A stretch of 64,000 bases of DNA, taken from Obelidium mucronatum (lineage: Eukaryota; Chytridiomycota; Chytridiomycetes; Chytridiales; Chytriomycetaceae). Position numbers and translations under genes: made by a program. Below, piece by piece: positions 1-15,100 of this stretch (positions are counted from its first letter, which is position 1; each line of letters opens with the position of its first letter). Location: assembly GCA_025765595.1 (NCBI GenBank), contig JAIVFH010000063.1, positions 124,001 to 188,000 of the forward strand, in the 5' to 3' direction. The notes beneath the pieces were generated by a model. That model had not been told where the DNA came from, ran no database searches, and saw only the letters and a list, made by a program, of their open reading frames with translations.

Positions 1-3000
1 TCTTCACCATCAAGAATACTGCCGGACGATAAGCGAGCCGAGACCGACTCGAATTGGTTATGGAGAATCTTATTCTGCACAGTCAAATCTTCATTACTGA
101 AATGTGAAGTGATTAGTCTCACAAAAAAAAAAAAAAAAGACGAATCCATTACGTTTTCTTTAACGAAGCCAGCTCGCTATTCAACTTCGACTTGGCTGTT
201 TCCCATAAGTTACGGTTGGCTTCGAGATCGCCTTCCGCAAACAACGCTTGTTCCTTTTTTTAAACAACAAGGGTTAAAAAAAACACTTCCAACGATATGA
301 AAGAGGGTTGAAAGGACGGCAAAAAAAAGAACGCACTTTGAACTGAAGTACTTCTTCCCGAGTATCTCTCAGCTCCTTTTTCAATGAATCCACGTTTTTA
401 ATTCTCTCCGCTTCAGCACGAATAACCCGTTCATAAGCCTCACGAGACTCCACCAGACGATTTTGAAGCACCGCAATTTCATCCTGTTGAGATTGAATCG
501 ACGCAGCCGCCTGTAATATTCGTTGCCACAACAAAAAACAACCGTTAATAACTTTACAATCTAGCCCCTCTAATGATCTAATTCTTACAATTCGAGCTTC
601 GTGTTCTAGCTTAGAAACCAGGTCTCGCTGCTCAGTGTTAGCATCTTGTAGGGCTTTTAATTTTTTTTCGCTGGATTCCTTGTTGCTGCTCAAAAGTTGG
701 TTCGCTTCAGCCAGTTTATCTTCCAGTGCTTTACTGCTTTGTTCCAATCGGCTCTTGGCAGTCTGAGATGCAAAGGCCAAGCTTAAATCGAAATGCTTTG
801 GTACACTACATAAACACACACTCAACTTGTAATGCATGCACGCGCTGTTCCATTTCAGTTTTGAACTGATCATAAGTTGAATTGAATTCGGCCAAACGCT
901 CGGCCAGCTTCTCTTCTGCACTGGCAGATATAGCCTTATATTGTTCACAGTCGAGTCTTTGGGCTTCCAAAGCAGTCTGGGCAGTTTGTAGGTCCATTCT
1001 AACGCCACCGAGAGTCAGCGCCAGAAAGCCCACACACACACAAACACGCAAACACAAAAAAACTCAACTGGAGCTGCACAATTTCACCCCGCGCATCCCG
1101 AAGCTTCACAGACTCCGGGGTGCTCAATGACTCATGAATAGAAGCTTGGAGTTGGTCAACCTTTCGTTCAGCCGCCCTTAAGCGGGCATTAAGGTCTTCG
1201 GCATGTTGACTCAATCGACGTTCTTCAGCCATTGAAAGTTCCCGAAGACGGACGGCTTCCGCCAAATCTGCATTCTATAAAAATAAAAAATATAAATAAA
1301 GAAAGTTTCCAGAATAAAATATACTAACGAGCCGTTCAATTTGAAAGCGCGCATCACTCATATTTGTTTCATAACGCAGTGATCGAACCCGGGTATCTTC
1401 TTGCGCTGCCGTCAACTGGGCACGAAGAAGCGAGCTTGATAGGGGAAAAAAAAAACTTGGTTAAAAACAAAAAGGAACAAGCACCTGCCATTCCCAGTTT
1501 TTCTCACATTTGACCGTCCAAACCCTTCACTTTCTCCTCCGCCTTGGATGCATTCTCTCTCCCAAACTGATTTGCCTCATCATGCAGTTTCTGAACACGA
1601 CCCAGCTGTTCCTTCAAGGAATGCAACTGCTGACTCAAGGACGCGTTTTCAGCCGTGAACTTTGCTTCCCGCACAATAAGCGCCTCACGATCTGTTCGAA
1701 GCACCCTCAATTCGGTTGATTTGGTTTCCAACGCCAGTTTCGCGTCCGAATATTGATTCGACACTTCTTGCAATCGCGCCTCGTTTGTGGATTGTTGTTT
1801 GAGGTAAGATTCAACTTGGACGTGGAGTTGGCGGCATTCCAATTTCGTTGCCTCCAATTGCTCCACCAATCGGCGGTTTCGCTCTGAGAAAAAAAAGAAC
1901 ACAACCCCTATTAGACCTTACACCTCCGATCATTAGAATTCTTATTCACCGTTTCCATTTTCCACAGAACTCTGCAACTTTGCAACTTGGACGTCAAGAC
2001 CTGCCTTCACTTGACTCAAGCTTTCATTCAATTCCCGAAGTTTCTGAATATCTGCCGCTGATACTCGCTTGTAATCTTCAAACTCATTCTGGAAAAAACG
2101 CAGGTTTGAAAAAAAGCAACAGAAAAAAAAAATTAAAAAAAAAATTAAAACACCAACCTGAATTGTATTCAACGCAGCAGCAGAATGATCAAAGAATCTT
2201 CCTCCAGATGGAAGAGGAGTTCCAGGCCGCGACTGCATAGACACCGAAAACCGTGGAGTCGAAGCACCATCCATTCTTGATCCAACACTCCTTCCAAATC
2301 CGCCAGGACCAATACTGGAAACACCAACACCACCACCACCACCACCACTTCCACTTATATTTTCAAGTTCCCATTTCAATTCATCTCGCTCTCTCAAAAC
2401 AGTCTCATACTTCAAGTTCCCAACCCGAACTTGCTCACGCAAGTCCTCCAAAACAACAACAGTCTCCTGCAATTCTTTGCTCACTTTCTCTTCAACCTGC
2501 GCATTCACTTCACGTTCTACTTTTGCCAGCGCATCGCTAACATTACGAAGAGAGCTCCGAAGCTGTTGGTTCTGCGATTGAAGATCGGTGATACTATCAA
2601 ACAGTACAAGTCTTTCAGAAATGAGCCGCCCACTATTTGTACCAGCAGACGGATCTGAGGTTCGCAAAACAGGTGATCTACTGCGGAATTCCATCGTAGG
2701 ACCAGACTTGAACCGCTCAAGCTCAAGAAGCAAATGTTGAACTTGTCGACCAAGATCATGAGATTCTATGTGTTGGTTTAATTAGGTGTTGTGTTGAGAA
2801 CAAGAAAAAAAAAAAACGGCAACTCAGTTTCTTACCTTGCTCAAGACTTTTATTGGTGTCCTGTAAGGCCTGAATCTTTTCCTTGGACTCTGTCGCAAAC
2901 GCAACAGCTTCCGTTCGCGCATCTTCACAGCGAGATACCTCCAAAAGAAGTTTCTCTACTTCCTTCTCCAACATTTTCTTGTCCGCCGTTACTTGTTTAA

Positions 3001-4730
3001 TGATGGGCGCCTGTTATTGAATTGCAAAAACATTTATTAGTGGGTGAAATTGGGCCTTTCGACAAGAAACTCAACTCGTTCATTAATGTCATTCAAAACA
3101 CCATTGAGATGTTCAGTTAATCGACGGACGTCAGACTTGAGACCAATATTCTCATCGTTCAAAGCAATATACTCCGAATACTGAGTATATAATTAAGTCA
3201 GTCCTTCAAATGCCTGCCTAAATATTTATGGAAAAAAAAACACTCACAACTTGAGTAAAAGTCTTTCCAGACTTCTGCAGAGCATTAGCCGCTTGAGCTG
3301 CCGGACTTATAATGGAAAGCTACCACCACCACCACCAACAGCAAAAAAAAAAAAAATAAATAAAAAGATGGAAAACATTTCCCCCAACTCACATCATTTC
3401 CAGCCACTTGACTGATTGCTTCCTTATTGATAACATCCAATTGCTTTTCTAACTCGACTAAACGGCCATCTTTCTCTTTCGCCAATGCCTCCAGTTCAAG
3501 TACTTTCTTGTCAGCCGACGCTTTAGCACCTGTCAATTCATCCAATGCTTGCTGCGTCTCTCGAACAATTGTCTGATGCTCAATAAACTGTCGACTCAAG
3601 TCTTCGTATTCTCCCTGGCAAAATTCAAGAGCTCGCTTTTGGGCATTCATTTCACTTTTGAAGCCCTGCGCTTGACTGGCATTCTTTTCCTTTTCCTGCA
3701 ACAATGTTCAGTCAGAGTGGTGGAAAGTATCCAAATAAAATAATAACAATAAAAAATAAAAAATAAAAAAATAAAAAATGAAATAAAATGAAAATAAATT
3801 AAATTAAATTAAAAAAAATTAAAAAAAATAAGAATAAATTAAAAAAAAAAACAAGTCACCTCTTGAAGCTGGCCGAGCAGTTCGAAAATCCTCTTTTCCC
3901 CAACATCCACTCTCTCCTCCAGGTTCCGACTTTTACTTTCATACATATTCTGCATATTCAATGCCTCTTCCAGCCGCTGCTGCATGAGTACAAGGTCTTT
4001 TCCCTTCTCGCTTCTGTATGTTTGAAAATCATTCGACTTTCTTGTCAGTTCCTGTTGAAGCCAATCGGCAGTTTGTTTGACAATATCTACTTCTTGAGAT
4101 GAATTGACGTGCAGTAGTTTGAACTTTGCTTCCGCGTTTTGGGAAATATGCAGTTCGTCTTGGAGCTTGCGGGCTTCTGTACGTGATGTTTCCAGATCTT
4201 GACGCAAGTGTTGCATTTCACCTTTGACATGGGAAAAGGGGACAAAACGCAATATTAGCTTGCTTCCATCTTCAAACCAACAACAAAAAAAAACAATTGA
4301 AAAAACTCAACGAAAGTATGAATCAGTCTCTTGAATCTTTCCATTCACAATCAAGCTCAAGTTCCGCTTGTCTGCTTCCAAAGCAATAATATTCGCCTTC
4401 AATTCGGAAACTTCTTTAATGCTTTTTTCAAGAGATTCTTTCAATCGGCTATTTGACCGAGAGTTTTCGATTGAAGAGAAGCCTTCTAAAATAAAACAAA
4501 ACAGAAAAACGTAACCAATGAATCAACATCCAAGTGTCACAATACAAATTCTTCTATTTTCCTTTACCAGACAATGCAAGGTTTTCTTGCTGTTTGTTTG
4601 AGGTTGCATTTTGAAGTTCTTGGCGGAGCCTCCTTGTTTCCGTCTCAAACACATGAGCGCGTTCCTCTACAAAAAATAATAATAACGAAATGCTAAGATA
4701 GATATGACAAGACGCCCAAAACCAAAACAG

Positions 4731-4769
<39 letters not shown>

Positions 4770-5610
4770 AATCAAGCGCCATCACAAACTGCATACCGAA
4801 ATCCAATTCAAGATCCATTCGCAACTTTCCAAGTTGTGCTGTTTTCTTTAACGATGCTTGATCCAACACACCACCACCACCACCACGACTGTCTCCATCA
4901 ATGGCCCTCTCTTTTCCTTTCGCCGAACGGGTCAGCGCATGTCCTTTCTCGTCATCATCTTCATCGCTTGCCGTCAGCACTGAATCGAGTCGCTGAAAAA
5001 AAACGTCCAGGCCTGGAATTTGTTGCACGAGCGAATTCAGATAGACGGGCAGCTGGGAAGGCATTCGCAGAGCATCAACGACGCGCAGCATATGGGGATC
5101 CATCTCTTCTTCTTGTAGTGGATGTTGTCGATGTTGTTGAAGTTCGAGTTGTGTTAGTTCTTGTTGTTCATTCAGCCGCGGCTGCTCTTGCACACGCATG
5201 TCGTGGACAGGAAACACGGCGAGTTGCAGCGGCTGTTGCACTTGCTGTTGCTGTTGCAGTTCCCGGGGACTCGCTTCCCGCACGCGCGCCTCAAATGCTT
5301 CGTCTTCGACGCGCCGCTCGAGGTCGGCGCGTTCCTCGTCTTCTTCCTTTTCATCGCCTTCTTCTCCGTCTTTTTCGTCTCCGCCGCCGCCGCCGCCGCC
5401 GACGTCGAACGCGCCGCTCAGCGCCGGCCGCTGCGCCGAGTCGCCAACCTCCGACTCGCTGTCGCCCAGCCCGCCGTCCGCCCCGTCGTCGTCAGACGCC
5501 ACGCCGTCCGCAAAGTAGTCGCCGTCGCCGTCGTCGTCGCTGTATTCAGACGACCCGCCCTCGCTGCTGTCCACAACTTCAATCACGGACGAGTCTGCGT
5601 CGCCATCCAT
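1..5610 (-). CDS. TPR: Nucleoprotein TPR / MLP1-like nuclear pore basket protein (3' end outside window)
   Basis: Very long coiled-coil protein spread over many short exons. TPR/Mlp proteins form the nuclear-pore basket filaments and act in mRNA export and surveillance. The start at 5610 opens with an acidic low-complexity N-terminus, followed by a leucine-rich segment (around VVDALRMPSQLPVYLNSL), then heptad coiled coil to the window edge. Family-typical stretches are visible: the ISERLVLFDSITDLQSQNQQ segment near 2570-2640 (animal TPR has a closely similar 'LQ.QNQ.L' block) and the TADWLQQELTRKSNDFQ block near 4030-4090. At the left edge is NEDLTVQNKILHNQFE, still in the conserved TPR/MLP1 region, so a large C-terminal part lies outside. 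The first exon (about 5270-5600) is markedly GC-rich compared with the AT-rich introns. An intron at about 4731-4768 carries a 38-nt homopolymer. The start lies 61 bp from the stop of downstream-facing MCM3 on the same strand. Confidence 0.85.
4731..4768. repeat. 38-nt poly(A) run (poly-T on the sense strand of a TPR intron)
   Basis: An uninterrupted A run lies inside an intron of the minus-strand TPR gene, so it is poly-U in the pre-mRNA. It is the longest of several sense-strand poly-T tracts seen in introns of this window. Confidence 0.9.
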
Positions 5611-5671
5611 TTTTGCTCTGTAATAAAATAAAATAAAATAAAATAAAATAAATACAAAACTCTTTATTTAT

Positions 5672-9333
<3,662 letters not shown>

Positions 9334-9516
9334 GGCGGTTTTTTGAGCAACTTTTTTTTTTGTTTCGTTGTCCGAACACAAAAAACCAACATTGACAACA
9401 CTTCAATAGAATACCCACCAGCTTCTGAAGAATAACCACTGAGGGGGGGAGGCCGCGCTTGCCTGAGTGAATCAAAATAATCTTTAAAAAAGAAAAAAAG
9501 AATAAGACAAAAAGAG
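9334..9516. promoter_or_regulatory. Bidirectional promoter interval between MCM3 and the MFI-like gene
   Basis: The two start codons face away from each other across 183 bp, which must hold both 5'UTRs and core promoters. No clear TATA box is visible. Inference from geometry only. Confidence 0.4.
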
Positions 9517-12081
9517 ATGGATCTTCCTCCCATGCCGTCAGCCGCGGTGATCACTCAGCGGAAGCTGCAGGAACAAAGGATCCAAGCTGCCGCTGCTGCC
9601 ATAAGCTCTGAAAATATAACACTGGGTCCATCGGGTGCCAATACGAACGCGAACACGGGACAGATGTCCCTGGCTGTGCCTCCGTCAGTTCTCTCGGCTG
9701 TCTCAAACAACACTGATGCAAATATTGTTGCGCAGTTGTGTGGTTTTGATCCATTTGATTTGCTGAATACTGTTGATTTTCCAAACGATCGCTTCGAGCG
9801 CCTTTTGAGAGTATCAAAAGATGCGCGTCAGGTAATCATCACTCAATGCCCCCATGCACAGAACTCACTCACTCGCTCACTCACAACCACAACCGCTAAC
9901 ACTACAACTCTCGATAACTGTGTATTTTCATGCAGCTGGCACTGAGGCGCGAAGAAATCCCGATCGAAGAATTACCAGAAGAGGAATCCAACACTCTCAA
10001 CCTCCTTGGTCGCAGTTTAACCCCCAGCGCAAACCATTTTAGCCGCGGCTCGAATCTGCTTACAACTGTTCTTGAACCGACAACAAAGTTCTCCCTTGAT
10101 CGAAATGAAGGAATCAAGGTGGAGCTTGTCGGTAACCAGGATCCATCGAATGCTGTTGCCGAAGCGAAACAAAAAGAAATGGAGGTCTTGAAGGAGCAAT
10201 TGGCTCGAAGCGCTGCTGCAATCACTATTCAGAGTTTTATTCGTGGATTTCTCATTAGAAGAAAGTTCATTGCTGTTGTGTATGCGAAATTGACCATTGA
10301 TTCTCATGACACTGATACATCGAAAGTCGTCGGCGATTTGCCACCTGTCATTGACCTCAACATTCAGGTACTAAATTTAATTATATTAATTTTGATAGCA
10401 CAATTTAACTCAACAACCCACCCCAATTTCCCAGGAACGCGTGCTTCGAAAGTTCAAAAATTACGTCCGGATCTTTGAAATGCAGCAATTTTACCTTCCA
10501 GATTACCCCCACTTCGCCGCCGCTAAAATCCAAGCAACGTTCCGCATGTGCATTTTCAGGAAAAAATGGAAGTTTATACAGGCGCTTTCCGTCGAGGAAA
10601 AGAATGGTCACTTGGGACGCGAAGCAAAAGCCGCCATGATTCGGAAAGCAGAACGAGCAGATTACAAAACGAGCACATATGTGAAAGCTGTTGTGAAAAT
10701 CCAAATTGCGTGGAGGAGTTTTGCTGTGAGGATTTACTCCCTTAGATTCCGCTATTTTTAATTTTTTTTAGGACTGGCTTAAAAAAAAAACAATAACAGG
10801 CCCGCAAGGTGTACCACTTTTACAAAAATTTGATCCAGTTCCGTGAAGCCGGGAGCCCATCCGCCCTCCTAAAATACGTCAATCCCAAGGAATCCAAGCT
10901 CATTGACACCTCGTGTGGGATTCATGTGCGTTTCCGTCTCGGTGGAACACATTTCCCTCCAACAATCTACTACAAAATTTTCGTACATCATAAACTCGTC
11001 GATATGAATGCGTTTAGCCCGCGAGATTACACGAAAACAAAGCAGAGGTTGCCAAGAGAACTATTTACGAAAGGATTTGAGGTTCAAGATCGAGAAAAAG
11101 GTTCCTATATATCTTTGTCTGTTCGTCAGTGTGTGTTGGCTAGATCCTAATGACTACACTTTCATTTGATCCAAGACGGATGGTACCAGAGAATTGAAAA
11201 TAATGGCTGGAGGCCAATCGTGGAACGGAATTGGAAGGAAGAGTTGTTGGACGACACTACAAGTCGAACTGCTGCAAAAACTGTTCGATTCCACCACTCT
11301 AAATTAAAACGGCAAGCAGAGCTAGAAAAAATGAAGAAACTCAAGAAGCTGCAATGGATGAAGAAATTGTTGAGTAAACCGCAAAAAGTGTTTCAAGAGT
11401 TTTTTTTCTCATCCCTTCCTTGATAGATACGAAGAGGGCAAGAAACTGTCAAACCCAGATCCGCCAACCAGAGGAGACTTCAACGATGTCATTATGGAAG
11501 ACTGCGAGGACGAGGAAGATGGACCACTGAAACAGCAACCACCACCAGTCAACACTTTTGAAACCGAAGAACAGTTGCTTCAAGCAATGGCGGAGCTCGA
11601 AACAGAATTGGAACACGAGTTTCTCATGAAATGGTCCGAAGCTCTTGACTTTGATGCTTATAGCCACGATTGGTTGCTACTATCAACAACAGGCAAATCC
11701 GACGGTAAACTTATATATTCTATAAATTTCTCTATTCTTATTCACGGCAAATTTTGTTTAGAGCCAGATGGCTATGCCGCAGCCATGGCAGATGCGCCAT
11801 TGAAGAACTTTATCAACCCCACTATTGAAGTTCTGAATCAAAATTACTCGAATGACTTGAAAAAGAAAGCAGCGCACATAGGTGTGGGTCGTTTAGAGGC
11901 GGTTGCTGAGGCTGACCCAATGATGGCCGAGATTGACCTGTTTCGTAAACTTGCCGCCGAGACGGGTGCAAATAGTATTCAAGATGACCGACGTAGTGTA
12001 ATATCTCATGAAAAGAAAATGAGACCATGGTCTGGTCGATCGAATCAAAGTTTAGGTGGAATGTTCTTAAAAGATTTCTAA
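9517..12081 (+). CDS. C11orf65: IQ-motif protein homologous to animal C11orf65 (MFI)
   Basis: Exons begin near 9517, 9935, 10435, 10800, 11177, 11427 and 11761. After a disordered N-terminus come IQ-type helices: ITIQSFIRGFLIRRKF (about 10220-10270), AAKIQATFRMCIFRKKW (about 10520-10570) and AVVKIQIAWRSFAV (about 10690-10730). These predict calmodulin or light-chain binding. The distinctive family core follows: LLKYVNPKESKLIDTSCGIH, VRFRLGGTHFPPTIYYKIF, then GWYQRIENNGWRPI, HHSKLKRQAELEKMKKLKK and the tail block LDFDAYSHDWLLLSTTG. I recognise these blocks, in this order, from human C11orf65/MFI, reported to influence mitochondrial fission. Human MFI is about 310 residues with fewer IQ helices, so this protein has a longer N-terminus. 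The role in this organism is unknown. The stop is 43 bp from the stop of the convergent FANCM-like gene. Confidence 0.82.
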
Positions 12082-12087
12082 GAGTTC

Positions 12088-12093
12088 AATAAA
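12088..12093 (+). terminator. AATAAA poly(A) signal of the MFI-like gene
   Basis: A canonical AATAAA lies seven bases after the stop codon at 12081. The convergent FANCM stop at 12125 is so close that the two 3'UTRs almost certainly overlap. Confidence 0.6.
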
Positions 12094-12124
12094 GTACTGT
12101 ACTGTATCTTTAAACAATTTTTTA

Positions 12125-15100
12125 TTACAATATTACGCCGATTGCTGCATTTGGGTCAAACTCCCTCTTAGCAAATTCGGATATTTGTTTTGCTCGAGAT
12201 GCTGTTAGACTTTGCGGTAGTCGCCGAAGAAGCTCGTCTGCGTCACTGCAATAAATGTATGAGCACCAAATTTTAAAAAAAAAACAGCATTTCATACCAA
12301 TTTAATAGCTCCGCCAAGTTTGCAAACTTGCCATGTTGGATGATTTCTAAACAGGTTGCATCACTTATTCCAGGAAGTGACATCAAGAATGACATGATTC
12401 CAGAGTCTTTAGCAGGAAGATTGACAGGAACATTTATACGCATTCCTTGCTGGCTTTCACTTTGTGCTAAATCAAATATGATTTTCGCAGAATCCTCTAA
12501 ATACGAAACGTCAATACAAACGGCATAAAACTCACAAACAAACCTCGAGATTGACTGAACAATATCTTGACATTATGGCGGAGAAGACCTGCAATAATTC
12601 CTTCAAACTGATTCCGTGTGGATCTAAACTCAAGCTTCAGGAAAACGTCTTAAAAAGACGCAACACTCACAAACTCTCATGGCCAGAAGTTTCCAGTTCA
12701 ACAAGTAAATAACTATTTGAGTACATACGACTTAACAAATCCAACTGGTCATACACACGCTTGCTATAGGTACTACTAATCAAGTCTGAAAGAAATGCCA
12801 TGAATTTCGCGACATACCACAAAAAAAAAAACTCACCAGATCTCGATTTACGCTCAACAGCAACACGGTTTGACAGAATATAATCGCCTGCAGCAAGTTG
12901 CCTGAACTCAACACGACATTTGAACTTCCCCTTAAGAATTGTACTGATACCAGACCGTGTTTCACGATTATCAATCAAGATACACATCCTTTCATCTTCT
13001 GATGCTTTAACCAGTTGTTCTACATGCCGGTTTGCTTGGCCAGCATCAACAAAGAGTAGGTCTTTCTCGTCTTTTGACAGTTGAGCAAGCTTCTTGACCA
13101 CGGGCGACGGCCCATCCATTTCAAACGAGCTTTTATAGTCAGAAGATGGAATGTCTGCCACTATGCGGGATATTGGCGTCAATCCTGGCTTTTGAAAACT
13201 AATTTCAGGTTGCTTCGCTGCATGAGGAGTGATAGCTGAGTGGTCAGGAAGTGAGGCGCCAACGCCAGGCCCGACTTTGACTTGAGGTTCAGACACCACT
13301 CTTGCTGGTTGCTTACTTCGCTTGGTTGGTTTGACTATCGGACTGGATTCCATAAACTCAATCTCATCATCATCATCCACCACAAATGCAGCAAGTTCGG
13401 GATCATCGTAGTATTCTTCCGCATCAGCTCCAGCATCTGGCTGAGTTTCGAACCCTTCCCATTCGTCTCGAGGCCTTTGCTTTCGCGCGCGCTCTATTTC
13501 CCGATATTTTTCCAGCATATCATGATAGAGTTTGTTTTCTCGGGTATCTCCTCCTCTCGGACTCAAAAGAGATCGATGATACTTCGATATCCCAGGACTT
13601 GGTGCAGCCAAGCTTTGCGAAGAAGAGATCTCAAAGCTGTTGTCATTGATGAATCCTTCCAAATCAGCATCAAAATCTTCCGCTTCCTCTTCATCCCCAC
13701 TGTCATCCTCATTTGCCGACATCTCCGCCTCATCATCCAAAAATTGCTGAATATCGCTTATGCGGACCTTCTTTTTCGGAGGACGAACCCCATCAGCGCC
13801 AGGTAGATTCCGGTTGTCATTCAAAGGCTTTTTTGGTATTTCAACAGGACTGGATCCTCTCTGTCTGGGAGCTTTCCTTGGTTTCTTTTGCAAACGTTGG
13901 CGAACAACTTTGATGGCCATGGGTGTTGGTATGCCAATGTCGGAAGATGGATCAGCCATATGACTGTGTTCTTCAGCGAGATCTTCCTCCACTTCATTGA
14001 TTGCATCGGATCCATCATCAAACATGCCATCCAAATCTTCATTGAGATCATGCTGGCCATTTAAGCTTCTTTTTCTGCGCAGCTTCCTCTTTCTTGATTC
14101 TTCAGCATCTTCGTTCTCGTCTTCTTCACTCAAATCAACTTCTTGGAATCCGCGCCGTGCCACCATCGGCCGCCGCGCAAATGGCATTTGACTTTCCACA
14201 GGAGAAGAAAAGGCGTTTACTACGACTGGTGGTGGATTCGCCCGACGGACAATGATAGGTGACGAATAGTCAGAGGCAGTGGTCATCTTATGAATGCTAC
14301 CATTGGCAATTTTTGGCAGACTGGGAGTTCCATTGGCAACTTGTGAATTTCGACAGGTTGAGTTCGCTAATGGTTGTACTCCCTTCTGGGGAGCATCGTA
14401 AGCGTTTGATATTGCGTGGTCAACGGCCTCCATATTTTCGATGAGCATATCATCGTCGTCATCGCCAAACACATCAAATTCATCCATCTTTCCAAAGTCT
14501 GTCGCACTTTTCATCGGTGAATTATTGACAATGATTGCGGATTGGGAAGGCAGGGCAGGAAGACAAAGAGATGGTGGCCATGCATAGAATAGAGGTGGCC
14601 GAATGCGAGGTCCTTTGGCAAAACACAAGCTGTCTTGTGGCCAGTTTTGGTCGGGAATTTGATAGTCCCCCATGTTTTCCGGATTGTATGATATTGACTC
14701 TGATACATCCTCATCCACTTTGAAACAATGAGATGTCAAGGAAGCCACTGGCGAATCTGGAACCACAAGTATTGGAAAACTAGATGGTGGGGACGAGTTG
14801 TGTATAGCAAAGTCAGCATGAGCTGTGGAAGGTTGAATAGGTGTATCAGGGACAAAGACAAGTTCACTCATGGAATCAGAAGGCGAACGAACAGGGCTAG
14901 GGCTCTTAGATCTCATTCGATCTTGTAAGTCTGGCAAATCCATGACCAAGTTTTTCGGAGTAGACGCGGTCTTGTTCTTCGGATTTACGTGCTGAATATG
15001 ATCTTCCACGTCGTAATCATCATTCCAACCATCAAAGTCATCCTGAATGAAGGCCAGCTCTTCTTCGTTCAAATGCAAGGGTTCCTTTTCCAAAGGTGGC

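Noticed and set aside
4704..5636. Arg-rich 310-residue plus-strand ORF over the 5' end of TPR
   Set aside because: Shadow of the GC-rich acidic first exon of TPR on the other strand; highly biased composition and a poly-Lys start from the A run.
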